A stretch of 64,000 nucleotides of DNA from Bdellovibrio sp. qaytius (GCA_004011035.1 CP025734.1:1200001-1264000); one strand, 5' to 3'. Counted from the first letter of the stretch, positions 53,617-61,737 are shown. The notes: generated by a model from the sequence alone, not told the origin. Made by a program: numbers and translations.

Positions 53617-55256
53617 TATTGAACTTCCAGAGCCCATTTTATAGTCTGAACCATGTGCTGTGTTTCTAATTCAGGATGAGATAATATAAATCTTAAAAAT
53701 GTGCCTTGTTTATCGGTCGAAAAATTCACAAACGCTTTATGTTCTGTTTTAAGTTGTTCACGCACAATCTTAGCCCAATCGGCCGCCGCATAGACTTTGT
53801 CTGCAGGCGGAGTAATGCGCACACACAGATTTAAATATTCAGGTATTCCTAAAATAGTTAAGCGCGGTTCTGTTTTAATAAATGTTTCAACTTCTTTGCG
53901 AGTGGCTAAGAGGCGATCAACAAATTGGCCAAGGCCAGCTGTGCCTAAACTTTTCCAGATTGTCCAAAAACTAAAAGCGTCAGCGCCACGACCACATTGC
54001 CAAGACATTTTGCCGCGATCAATTTCATCATCATTATCATGAAATAAATAATCAGCGCCTGAAACATCATTGGCTGAAAGTAAAATACCTTTATGCTGAG
54101 TTAAAAAATACGCGCTGGTCATCGCTGCGCCGAAAAGTTTGTGAGCATCGAATGTGACTGAGTCAGCCAGTTCAATACCTTGAGTTAAATGTTTTAACTT
54201 TTCGGTAAAAATCGCAGGGCCACCCCAGGCGCCATCAACGTGTAACCAAAGATCATGTTTTTTAGAAACAGCGGCCAACTGATCAATAGGATCAAACGCA
54301 CCATAAACAGTGGTTCCAGCCGTTGCAGAAATTAAGAGGGGAGTAAAGCCTGCGTTTTTATCAGCGGTAATAGCTTGTTCTAAAAGATCAGCTTTCATAC
54401 GACCTTTTTCATCAACACCAATCGCTGAGACATTATCAGTGCCTAATCCAAGAACAGCAGCAGCTTTTTTAAATGAATAATGCGCATCTTGAGATACGTA
54501 AACTTTAAAAATTTTATTTTGTAAGCCTTTGGCTTTCATATCAGGAAAATACTTTTGCTTCGCGCAGTGCACCGCCATAAAATTGGCCGCACTTCCACCC
54601 GGAACAACAACACCTTCAGAAGCTTTTGGACTCCAGCCGATTTGAGAACAAAGACTTTTTATAACTTCAGATTCAACCTGTGAAAATACCGGGCTTGCTT
54701 CTTGTGTCGCCAGAGTTGTTTTTGTTTGCGAGATCAGTTCGTTGGCTAACATCATTTGCGGTGACACGCCAGAAAACAACTGGTTCATAAAATACGGTGA
54801 TGAAGCCGAAATCGAATTTTTTTGAACTTCAGCTAATAAGATTTTTAAATGGTCTAAGCGTAAAGGCTCATTTAACTTTAATGATTCACTCAAACCATTA
54901 TTTTTATCGGTTTTGAAATTTAAAGGCTGTTGAGCTAAGTCTTTTATTTTTGGTGTGTAAACATGAAGTGTGCGACCAGCTTTTGATAAGCAGCGCAGAC
55001 TGTGTTTAGCCCCTTTAGGAGTATGGATGACTTGCCCTTTTTCAAAAACCTGAACTTCAGTTTTAGCACCTAACACCGTTGTGTTTTCAAAAACGCCTTC
55101 ATTGACAAGCACAGAACATTCGCTCCAGCCATGACCATGGGTTTTTAAAGCCTCAGGAGTTGTATTTGCACCAGAACTTGTCCAGGTGATATCGACGACT
55201 TCAAAAAAGTCAGATTCAAAAAGGATGTGACGTTGGTAATTAGCAGTTTCAGACAT
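53616..55256 (-). CDS. Fusion of cysteine dioxygenase and PLP-dependent cysteine sulfinate-type decarboxylase
   Basis: 546 aa in two enzymes. Residues 1-110 are a compact cysteine dioxygenase cupin: Arg9 (YQRHIL, substrate Arg), His40 and His42 (HGHGWSEC, iron), Cys47 (the Cys of the Cys-Tyr cofactor), His85 (AKHSL) and His98/Tyr100 (TLHVYTP). Residues about 135-546 are a group II PLP decarboxylase: VVPGGSAANFMAVH, SQDAHYSFKKAA, WLHVDGAWGGPA and PLP lysine Lys373 in FDAHKLFGA. Cysteine would be oxidised to cysteine sulfinate and decarboxylated to hypotaurine. Aspartate or glutamate as alternative substrate cannot be excluded by sequence. The cupin is shorter than stand-alone CDOs (about 160-200 aa). 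It lies 3 bp after the DoxX gene and is coupled to the N-acyltransferase gene. Confidence 0.88.
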   Translation of the reverse strand: MSETANYQRHILFESDFFEVVDITWTSSGANTTPEALKTHGHGWSECSVLVNEGVFENTTVLGAKTEVQVFEKGQVIHTPKGAKHSLRCLSKAGRTLHVYTPKIKDLAQQPLNFKTDKNNGLSESLKLNEPLRLDHLKILLAEVQKNSISASSPYFMNQLFSGVSPQMMLANELISQTKTTLATQEASPVFSQVESEVIKSLCSQIGWSPKASEGVVVPGGSAANFMAVHCAKQKYFPDMKAKGLQNKIFKVYVSQDAHYSFKKAAAVLGLGTDNVSAIGVDEKGRMKADLLEQAITADKNAGFTPLLISATAGTTVYGAFDPIDQLAAVSKKHDLWLHVDGAWGGPAIFTEKLKHLTQGIELADSVTFDAHKLFGAAMTSAYFLTQHKGILLSANDVSGADYLFHDNDDEIDRGKMSWQCGRGADAFSFWTIWKSLGTAGLGQFVDRLLATRKEVETFIKTEPRLTILGIPEYLNLCVRITPPADKVYAAADWAKIVREQLKTEHKAFVNFSTDKQGTFLRFILSHPELETQHMVQTIKWALEVQ

Positions 55257-55259
55257 AGA

Positions 55260-55649
55260 CTAGCCCCTAATTTTTTTCACTAAATTAAGTAATGTCTGGC
55301 GTTGGTCAAAAATAATAACATTGCTAAGCACAAAAACAACGCAAGCTAAAGTAAATAAAAGTCCGCTATCATCTTGAACCACTACACCTAAGACAAATAA
55401 ATGACTTAAGATCGCTCCGGCCATGATTCCTGCAGCCATTAAAGCTCCAAAAACTTGAGTCGCTGGAATCAAAATTAAAATACTGGCTACGAGTTCACTG
55501 AATCCAGCAAACCAGCGGCCCCAAGGTTCAACTTTAAGTGTGCTAAAGATGTAAATAGATTCTGGTGCACCACTGAATTTAAAATAAAGTGTTTGTAATA
55601 AAATTCCGGCTACAACTAAACGTAAAAGAAGAAAGATTTTTGATTTCAT
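55260..55649 (-). CDS. DoxX family membrane protein
   Basis: 129 aa with four membrane helices. The helix-1 pattern LLLRLVVAGILLQTLYFKFSGAPESIYIFSTL and the helix-2 pattern RWFAGFSELVASILILIPAT match DoxX/DoxD. Family members take part in quinone-linked redox or sulfur chemistry, or in membrane redox stress; the activity of most is unproven. It lies 2 bp after the YHS gene and 3 bp before the cysteine dioxygenase fusion gene, so it is part of one transcript. A role in oxidising hypotaurine or supplying electrons is only a hypothesis. Confidence 0.82.
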   Translation of the reverse strand: MKSKIFLLLRLVVAGILLQTLYFKFSGAPESIYIFSTLKVEPWGRWFAGFSELVASILILIPATQVFGALMAAGIMAGAILSHLFVLGVVVQDDSGLLFTLACVVFVLSNVIIFDQRQTLLNLVKKIRG

Positions 55650-55651
55650 AA

Positions 55652-56116
55652 TTATGGCGCCTTTGGTTTCACTTCGACCCAGTTAGTATCAGCTTCTTTT
55701 AAGAATGTTGCTGGTGTTTTATCTTTAGTGGTTGACCATTTTTTTCGCGTATCTGCTAAAAAACCATCATAGAAAACTAAAAGTCGACCATCTTGAATTA
55801 AAAAACTTTTTGGATCGACTTCAACTTTTGATTTTGAATCGGCAACAGCGTAAGCACACCAGCCACCAAATGCGGGTTCATATTTTTTTGGATCTTTTAA
55901 AAAAGTGTTTTTATTTTCTTCGCTAGAAAACCAGTAAGTCGCATCGCCAACTTTAGTTTGAAATTTGGCATTTCCTTTTTTCGGCGTTGCGCCTTGAAAG
56001 TACGAAACGGCATCATAGCCTTCTAAGATAACGCCAGTTTTAGTTAAATTATATTCGTGGCTGGCAAAGGCATTCAAAGATGTAAATAAAAAAATAGTTA
56101 TTAAAAAGTTTTTCAT
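55652..56116 (-). CDS. Exported YHS-domain protein
   Basis: 154 aa with a signal peptide (MKNFLITIFLFTSLNAFA|SH). A YHS domain (about 35-95) has ILEGYDAVSYFQGATPKKGNAKFQT and ATYWFSSEENKNTFLKDPKKYEPAFGGWCAYAVA, with one Cys in GGWCAYA. Exported YHS proteins are small metal- or redox-associated proteins of poorly known function. It is the first gene of the leftward seven-gene operon; AGGAG lies eight bases before the ATG, and two inverted repeats upstream may be operators. Confidence 0.85.
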   Translation of the reverse strand: MKNFLITIFLFTSLNAFASHEYNLTKTGVILEGYDAVSYFQGATPKKGNAKFQTKVGDATYWFSSEENKNTFLKDPKKYEPAFGGWCAYAVADSKSKVEVDPKSFLIQDGRLLVFYDGFLADTRKKWSTTKDKTPATFLKEADTNWVEVKPKAP

Positions 56117-56141
56117 GATGAAATCTCCTGTGTCTGTTACT

Positions 56142-56201
56142 GTGACTAAAAGTAAGTGTCACCAGACTTCAAAACATTACAGAAAAAATTAAAAACTGTA
56201 A
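56142..56201 (-). promoter_or_regulatory. Two inverted repeats upstream of the YHS/DoxX/hypotaurine operon
   Basis: GTGAC (56142-56146) and GTCAC (56158-56162) form one repeat; TTACAG (56177-56182) and CTGTAA (56196-56201) form a second, with an A/T-only 13-bp spacer. Both lie within 90 bp of the YHS start. They are candidate operator sites; the second also provides a possible -35-like TTACAG on the minus strand with TAATGT 16 bp further. Confidence 0.4.
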
Positions 56202-56378
56202 CTATTTGATTATATGATGCTTTAAGACTTTTATAAACGATTGTAATGAATTTGATGTATCTGACACTGACATAGATAACCTCGCAAATTTTCATCTTAA
56301 TATGACCTACAATTGAGCAGGTTGAAAATATTGACTCGACAGTTGGGGTTTAGACCTTTATTTTTCAAGGATAGAGAT

Positions 56379-57953
56379 ATGGAATATTTTTTTTCAATTT
56401 TTTTCGGCACGTTTGTTTTAGAAGATGTCGCTTTAGTGACAGCATTTACCTTTATTGCAGAAGGTAAGTTAACCTTTGTAGCCGGGTTTTTAGCTTGTTT
56501 TTTAGGTATCACTTTAGGTGATATCGGTCTTTACCTTATCGGACGTTGTGCCAATTACTTAGGGTTTGAAGACCGTATTAAATCAAATCGCAAAATTAAA
56601 AATAACCTTCAAAAAATGAAACGCTCGCATTTTTTGAATTACATGATTTTTATTTCACGCTTTATTCCGGGCACTCGAATTCCTACCTATGTTGGAGCAG
56701 GGCTTTTAAATTATTCAATTACTAGGTTTGTGGCTTTGACCATTATTAGCGTTGCGGCTTGGGTTGGGTTTGCTTTAGCCGTTGGTCAGTCGCTACATTA
56801 TTTATTAATGGATCACTTAATCTTGTGCATAGTGATATTTATAAGTCTGATTATTTTAGTTAAAATCCTGTCTCCTGTTTTATCAGACCCTTGGAGAAGA
56901 AAAGGCCTTCTGCATTTCTGGCGCAAATGGATGACTTTTGAATTTTGGCCGGCTTGGTTTTTTTATATTCCTATTTATATTTGGTATGTTGTCTTATCAA
57001 TCAGATATAGATCATTTTTTAATCCATTTTACGCAAATCCCAATATTATAAATGGTGGCCTTATCGGCGAATCCAAATGGGACTTCTTACAGCACCTAGA
57101 TCAGCAAGCCAAAAGCACTTTAAAAACGATGTTAGTGGCTAAAGGCACTAGTTTTGAAGAGTTTGTAAAAATCATTAACGAAAATAATTATGCCTTTCCG
57201 TTTATTGTTAAACCAGATGTTGGGCAGCGTGGTTTTGGTGTTCGTATTATTCGTGATGAATTTGATCTGACTGAGTATTTACTTTTAAGCAATTTTGATA
57301 TGGTACTTCAGCGTTTAAGTTTGCTTCCGCAAGAAGCGGGGATTTTTTATATTAAAATTCCGAAAACTAAAAAAGAATTTATCTTTTCTATCACAGATAA
57401 ACGTTTTCCCTATCTTGTCGGTGACGGAAAAACTAAATTAGGTGATCTGATCTTAAATGACCCGCGCGCTAAAATTATTGCACCCACATACTTTGAGCGT
57501 CATGACGATTCGTTAAATAGGGTGATCGCTAAAGGCGAACGTTTTCAGTTGTCTGAATGCGGTAATCACTGCCAAGGGGCTATATTTTTAAACGGACAGC
57601 ATTTAAAAACGGATAAGCTTTTACAAGAGGTTTCTGCAATCGCGAATCGTATGCCTAATTTTTATTTTGGCCGTTTTGATATTCGTTACCAAAATTCTGA
57701 AGCTTTAAAAAACGGTGAATTTGAAATCATTGAAATCAATGGTGCGGGCTCTGAAGCGACACACATTTGGGATGCGAAAACATCACTTCTAGAGGCCTAT
57801 ACAACATTATTTATTCAGTGGAATTTACTTTTTAAAATTGGCGGCCAAGTGAAGCGCCAGCCAGATTTTAAATCGAATATGAATTTTGTTTCATTCTTAA
57901 CAGAGAGCTTTAAGGTCTACTTTCGTAAAGAAAAACTTTCAGTATCTTCGTAA
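56379..57953 (+). CDS. DedA-type membrane protein fused to an ATP-grasp domain
   Basis: 524 aa from the ATG at 56379, with AAGGA at good spacing; an upstream TTG at 56313 is rejected. The N-terminal ~200 residues are a DedA/VTT domain with membrane helices and the conserved F-I-S-R-F-I-P-G-T-R motif in MIFISRFIPGTRIPTYVGAG. After a linker with another hydrophobic segment (about 220-240) an ATP-grasp region runs to about residue 500: AFPFIVKPDVGQRGFGVRII, KEFIFSITDKRFPYLVGDGKTKLGDLI, FGRFDIRYQN and FEIIEINGAGSEATHIWD. DedA proteins flip or scramble phospholipids; ATP-grasp enzymes ligate carboxylates to amines. The combination suggests coupled lipid handling and modification, which is inference. 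Confidence 0.85.
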   Translation: MEYFFSIFFGTFVLEDVALVTAFTFIAEGKLTFVAGFLACFLGITLGDIGLYLIGRCANYLGFEDRIKSNRKIKNNLQKMKRSHFLNYMIFISRFIPGTRIPTYVGAGLLNYSITRFVALTIISVAAWVGFALAVGQSLHYLLMDHLILCIVIFISLIILVKILSPVLSDPWRRKGLLHFWRKWMTFEFWPAWFFYIPIYIWYVVLSIRYRSFFNPFYANPNIINGGLIGESKWDFLQHLDQQAKSTLKTMLVAKGTSFEEFVKIINENNYAFPFIVKPDVGQRGFGVRIIRDEFDLTEYLLLSNFDMVLQRLSLLPQEAGIFYIKIPKTKKEFIFSITDKRFPYLVGDGKTKLGDLILNDPRAKIIAPTYFERHDDSLNRVIAKGERFQLSECGNHCQGAIFLNGQHLKTDKLLQEVSAIANRMPNFYFGRFDIRYQNSEALKNGEFEIIEINGAGSEATHIWDAKTSLLEAYTTLFIQWNLLFKIGGQVKRQPDFKSNMNFVSFLTESFKVYFRKEKLSVSS

Positions 57954-57965
57954 TAATGACGTTTT

Positions 57966-58646
57966 CTATTCAGCGCCGAAAGCTTGTTGTAAACGGGCGC
58001 GCGCTTCAGGATCTGCATCACCCAATTTTTGACCTTCGGCAATAATCGCTAAGCGAGTCGCAGCATCTACGCCGTTTAATCCCCAAACCGTATTCACAAT
58101 CGTTGCCGCATTTTGTGGGCTGCATCCAGAAAAAGCCAACATCATTCCAAAGACTCCAGGCCCGCGGTGTTTTTGACCGTTGCATCCCATGGCGATGTAT
58201 TTGTGATTTTGTGCGCAGGATAAAAAGCTTGGCACCGAGTTCGCGAATTCGTCTTTTAAAGCTTCATTATATTTTTTTGCAGCCGTTGCCGGTGATAACC
58301 CCGATGGGTTCGGAACATATTTGTGAGTAAATAATGATTCGGCTTGGCTATTACCTTCATTAAAATACCAGGTACAATATTTATCTGAAGCCGTTGCTGT
58401 TGATTGCTGCGAGGCCATGTTAACTAAATCTTGCGCTTTAGAATCGCCAACACCAACACCCATTACTTTTGTTTGGCCTAATTGGTACATATGGGCGCGT
58501 TCTAATTTTGAGTTATTGGTTTTAATTTCTTTTGAATAAAAAACTTTAGGGTTACAGTAATCAGGCTCTGTTGTGCCGCCAGCAAGAGCTGCATTTGTGA
58601 ATGAAAATAAAGTTGCGCCAATAAATAATGCTAAAGATGATTTCAT
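57966..58646 (-). CDS. Secreted Cys-containing protein of unknown function
   Basis: 226 aa with a signal peptide (MKSSLALFIGATLFSFTNAALA|GG). The mature region has Cys residues at DYCNP, KYCTWYF, LSCAQNH, MGCNGQ and SGCSPQ, which may form disulfides in the periplasm or outside. Central segments with KYIAMGCNGQKHRGPGVFGMM look enzyme-like, but no family is recognised. It is convergent with the DedA-ATP-grasp gene (12 bp apart) and monocistronic, with a 262-bp leader region upstream. Confidence 0.65.
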   Translation of the reverse strand: MKSSLALFIGATLFSFTNAALAGGTTEPDYCNPKVFYSKEIKTNNSKLERAHMYQLGQTKVMGVGVGDSKAQDLVNMASQQSTATASDKYCTWYFNEGNSQAESLFTHKYVPNPSGLSPATAAKKYNEALKDEFANSVPSFLSCAQNHKYIAMGCNGQKHRGPGVFGMMLAFSGCSPQNAATIVNTVWGLNGVDAATRLAIIAEGQKLGDADPEARARLQQAFGAE

Positions 58647-58704
58647 GTTTTAATGAGAACACGTTGTATAAATTTAGCTAACCCCCTCGAGCAAATCTTG
58701 ACAG

Positions 58705-58743
58705 AAAACTAGACCAGTTGCTTGTTCTTTAACTAGTTTTTTT
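58705..58743 (+). terminator. Orphan terminator-like hairpin
   Basis: AAAACTAG (58705-58712) and CTAGTTTT (58733-58740) are perfectly complementary and a T-tract continues to 58743. It lies in the gap between divergent genes and ends no known rightward gene, so it may terminate a small RNA or be an attenuator; chance is possible. Confidence 0.35.
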
Positions 58744-58908
58744 AGGGTTTGATTAAGATATTTTTGAAATAGGTCAAATCGCCAATGCAAGTCCCTATTT
58801 ATCAAATGCTACTTAATGGCTGTGAGCTTGAATAATCTGCGACACAAGTTCATTTAGCGAAAAAAGTTACGACAATCATTTGTTGAATTTTAGTGCTAAC
58901 CTACGGTT

Positions 58909-59886
58909 ATGAAAACAGAACCACAGTCTGACGCTAAATCTGATAGTAATGAAGGCCCGAGTAAAAGCACCAACGAGCAACTTGTTCAAGAACGCATTCG
59001 TACCGATGCCGTATTAGAAGAACATGCCACCAATGGTGAACAAAAAAAACTTCTTCATAATTTAAAACAAATGCGCGGAGTGACTGACAGAAGTCTTCTG
59101 GATGAACGTGAAAAATCGCACTTAGAGTCGGTTGAATCGTCTAACCAGTTGGCCGCAGAACAAAGCGCTCACACTGATACTAAAACTGAACTGACAACGC
59201 GCGAAGAATTTTTAGCTATTGTCAGTCATGATCTTAGAAATCCTATCGGAGCTATTTCATCGTGTTCAGATATGTTACTTACAGAGCCAGCGTATCAAGA
59301 TCTTAGTAAAGAGCTCAGGCACTGGATTGAATTCATGAAACGCAATGCCGATAGCGCCATTCGTTTAGTGAATGATATTTTAGATATGGAGCGAGTTGCC
59401 GAAGGTGAATTAAGTTTATCTATATCTTCACATTCGATGAACGATCTGATTAAAGATATTTTAGAAGATCAACATCAAGTGGCTGCGGCCCAATCTATTT
59501 TATTAAAAGCCTCTTTGCCATCACATCCTGTTGAGGTTGTTTTTGATCGTGATCGAATTGCTCAGGTGTTATCAAACCTTGTAGGTAATGCCATAAAGTT
59601 TACTCCGAGTGGTTGCGAAATTACTGTGGGCATTGAAGACTTTGAAAAAGAAGTACATGTTTTTGTTAAAGATAACGGGCCAGGGATTGTTCTTGAAAAA
59701 CAAGAAAATATTTTTAAGCGCTTTGCGCAAATAAATAATAAAGACCGTCGCGGCTTAGGTTTGGGATTATATATTTCGAAAATGTTGATTGAATTGCACC
59801 AAGGCCAGCTGTGGCTCAATTCATTTCCTGGTGAAGGCAGCACTTTTTATTTTTCTTTACCGAAGTCATTAAATAAACTGCATTAA
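58909..59886 (+). CDS. Soluble histidine kinase with coiled-coil N-terminus
   Basis: 325 aa. The N-terminal ~90 residues are charged and helical with no recognised sensor. HisKA (about 95-165) contains EEFLAIVSHDLRNPIGAISSCSDMLL with the phospho-His. HATPase (about 205-320) has NLVGNAIKFTPSG, DNGPGI, RRGLGLGLYISK and GSTFYFSLP. No membrane helix, REC or PAS domain; it must be phosphotransfer-linked to a separate regulator, perhaps one of the single-domain receivers elsewhere. Monocistronic. Confidence 0.88.
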   Translation: MKTEPQSDAKSDSNEGPSKSTNEQLVQERIRTDAVLEEHATNGEQKKLLHNLKQMRGVTDRSLLDEREKSHLESVESSNQLAAEQSAHTDTKTELTTREEFLAIVSHDLRNPIGAISSCSDMLLTEPAYQDLSKELRHWIEFMKRNADSAIRLVNDILDMERVAEGELSLSISSHSMNDLIKDILEDQHQVAAAQSILLKASLPSHPVEVVFDRDRIAQVLSNLVGNAIKFTPSGCEITVGIEDFEKEVHVFVKDNGPGIVLEKQENIFKRFAQINNKDRRGLGLGLYISKMLIELHQGQLWLNSFPGEGSTFYFSLPKSLNKLH

Positions 59887-60003
59887 AGTTTTAACAAACA
59901 CTCGGAAAAATTCCCCAACTGAATATGACCTGAGAGACAAAGCAATGTTTGTCCAAGGCTTGTCTGTACAAAAATCGTTGTGTCCATAAATCAAAAAATG
60001 TCA

Positions 60004-60023
60004 GTTTGTTTTAATTTACAAAC
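60004..60023. promoter_or_regulatory. Inverted repeat upstream of the Cys-rich secreted gene
   Basis: GTTTGT-TTTAATTT-ACAAAC (6-bp perfect arms, 8-bp spacer) lies 72 bp before the ATG. A CTGATCAG palindrome lies close by. Candidate regulator-binding site only. Confidence 0.3.
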
Positions 60024-60094
60024 CCTGTCTGATCAGAGAAACACTCCCTATTCGCAAAACGAAAACCAAAACAAATATCACATAGGGAGATATT

Positions 60095-60571
60095 ATGAAC
60101 AAATTTATCGCAATGATCGCTTTATTAGCTACAGCAGCTACAGCTTCTGCTTACACAGCTTCAACTTCTTGGGAGACTTTACAAAACGATCCAAGAATCA
60201 AAATCGAAGCTCCAACTGTATTCATGGGTTCTTCAGTAGACTATATGTCAGTATGTAAAGATGGTAACAACTTACGTACTAACCACGTTGTTAAACAATG
60301 TGAAACGTACACTGTTGGTCACAATGATCGTCCAGTAACAACTTGCAAAGCTTCTAAATATTTATCAACTCCGATCAACTACACACGCACTTCTTGGGAT
60401 TGCCAATATGTTGGTGGTGGACAAAATGCTCAACGCGTTTGTAAAGACAAAGTTGTATCTGGAACTTACCCATTAACTGTTAATGTTAAAGTTTCTCAAA
60501 TGATGGGTGGTAAAAACGACCGTGAAGAGTTTTTATTCAACAAATCATACTCTGTACCAAATTGCCACTAA
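60095..60571 (+). CDS. Secreted Cys-rich protein of unknown function
   Basis: 158 aa with a clear signal peptide (MNKFIAMIALLATAATASA|YT). The mature domain has six Cys residues (SVCKDG, KQCETY, TTCKAS, WDCQYV, RVCKDK, PNCH), consistent with three disulfides and extracytoplasmic folding. AGGGAGA sits at good spacing to the ATG. A strong terminator follows. It is monocistronic. The sequence matches no family I know; short secreted Cys-rich proteins are frequent in predatory bacteria. Confidence 0.72.
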   Translation: MNKFIAMIALLATAATASAYTASTSWETLQNDPRIKIEAPTVFMGSSVDYMSVCKDGNNLRTNHVVKQCETYTVGHNDRPVTTCKASKYLSTPINYTRTSWDCQYVGGGQNAQRVCKDKVVSGTYPLTVNVKVSQMMGGKNDREEFLFNKSYSVPNCH

Positions 60572-60598
60572 TTGCCTAATTAGCAATCAAATATTAAG

Positions 60599-60634
60599 CG
60601 CTCTAGCGACCCCCTCCGGCCTAGAGCGTTTTCT
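60599..60634 (+). terminator. Intrinsic terminator of the Cys-rich secreted gene
   Basis: CGCTCTAG (60599-60606) pairs perfectly with CTAGAGCG (60621-60628) across a 14-nt loop and is followed by TTTTCT. It lies 28 bp after the stop codon. Confidence 0.75.
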
Positions 60635-60689
60635 CGTTGTGTCTAGCAAGTGTTTACGCTAATCAACACCTTCAAATCTAAGGTGATCA

Positions 60690-61481
60690 ATGAATACAAA
60701 CGTCGAACATATTGAACGTATTGTAAGCTCTATTTCTGAACAAGTTTCAGGAGATATAGACGCTTACCTTTTACGTTTTAAAGACCCTAAAAAGGGTTTA
60801 AGTATGCTCGCGGCTAAATCGCAAATTCACGTCAAAACCTTAAACCGATTACGCGATAAAATTCACACACCAACGTATTCAACTTTATACAAATTATATT
60901 CATGCTTACTTGATTCACGCATTATTAACGAGTTGATTGAAAAAGCTCCGCCAGTAATTCGTGATCGTTTAAAAAATTCTGATCCTCAGTTAAAATCTTC
61001 GCCGTTAAATAAGTTTCATTTTGATTTAGAATCTGATTTGCAAAAAGACCCATGTTTTACCGAGCTTTATGTTTTGGCTGAAACAAGACCTTTTTCGACG
61101 GCCTATGTTGAACAAAGATTTGGATCTTACGGCTTAGAAACTTTAAAGCGCATGATCGATTTAAAAGTGATTCGTTCAATTGGTAACGGATTATTTGGCC
61201 AAGGTGAAGTCAGATCAACTTTTTCTGCCGAGACAATTAAATCTGTGGGGTTACGTTTAACAGAGCGTTTTTTAAAACCTGCAAATGCAGATTTAGATGA
61301 TGCCAACTACATGTCTTTATATTTCGAATCAGTCAGTGCTGAGACTTATAAAGAATGGGTTATGATCGAAGAGCGCGCTTTTAAAGAGCGCATGAAATTA
61401 TTAGAAAATCCAAACGCCAAAGGCAGTATTCCTGTTTTTGCATTTACAGCTATTGATACTTTATTGGAGAACGAACAATGA
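60690..61481 (+). CDS. Regulator of the TIGR02147 type (lambda-repressor-like HTH)
   Basis: 263 aa, cytoplasmic. The N-terminal ~75 residues look like a helix-turn-helix (SMLAAKSQIHVKTLNRLRDKIHTPTYSTLYKLYSCL), and the remainder is helical with FTELYVLAETRPFSTAYVEQRFG and a winged-like RMIDLKVIRSIGNGLFGQGE. TIGR02147-type and similar HTH proteins are abundant in Bdellovibrio-like bacteria and Fibrobacter. The assignment is by overall pattern, not by a decisive motif. Its stop overlaps the start of a small secreted peptide gene (ATGA), so the two are expressed together. Confidence 0.6.
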   Translation: MNTNVEHIERIVSSISEQVSGDIDAYLLRFKDPKKGLSMLAAKSQIHVKTLNRLRDKIHTPTYSTLYKLYSCLLDSRIINELIEKAPPVIRDRLKNSDPQLKSSPLNKFHFDLESDLQKDPCFTELYVLAETRPFSTAYVEQRFGSYGLETLKRMIDLKVIRSIGNGLFGQGEVRSTFSAETIKSVGLRLTERFLKPANADLDDANYMSLYFESVSAETYKEWVMIEERAFKERMKLLENPNAKGSIPVFAFTAIDTLLENEQ

Positions 61482-61627
61482 AACTTTTTATCGCCGTAGT
61501 ATTCACATCATTACTTTTAATTATTTCTGCAACGACGGCTAATGCCTCGAAGTCATCAAACGGTGGCGGTTCAGCGGGTGGTGGCGGTCGCAATAATTTC
61601 GTACCTGTGACCAGATATTTAAATTAG
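61478..61627 (+). CDS. Small secreted glycine-rich peptide
   Basis: 49 aa. The ATG overlaps the regulator stop (ATGA) and GGAGA lies seven bases upstream. A signal peptide (MKLFIAVVFTSLLLIISATTANA|S) is followed by a mature part of about 26 residues with a Gly/Ser/Asn-rich core (SNGGGSAGGGGRNN) and the tail FVPVTRYLN. The size and export signal suggest a secreted peptide or a small envelope component. Coupling to an HTH regulator is interesting. No family is recognised. Confidence 0.7.
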   Translation: MKLFIAVVFTSLLLIISATTANASKSSNGGGSAGGGGRNNFVPVTRYLN

Positions 61628-61737
61628 TTTTAGTTTTTAAAGACCAGTTTTGACCGTATTTTCTTTGCCTACAGAGCTTAAAAAGTTATAAATAATAAAG
61701 TATTTATAATTGTTAAGATTTGGAAGGCTACAAAACA

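Noticed and set aside
58230-58244. TGGCACCGAGTTCGC, a sigma-54-like string
   Set aside because: It lies inside the leftward secreted-protein gene with no rightward gene for it to serve, so chance is the simplest reading.
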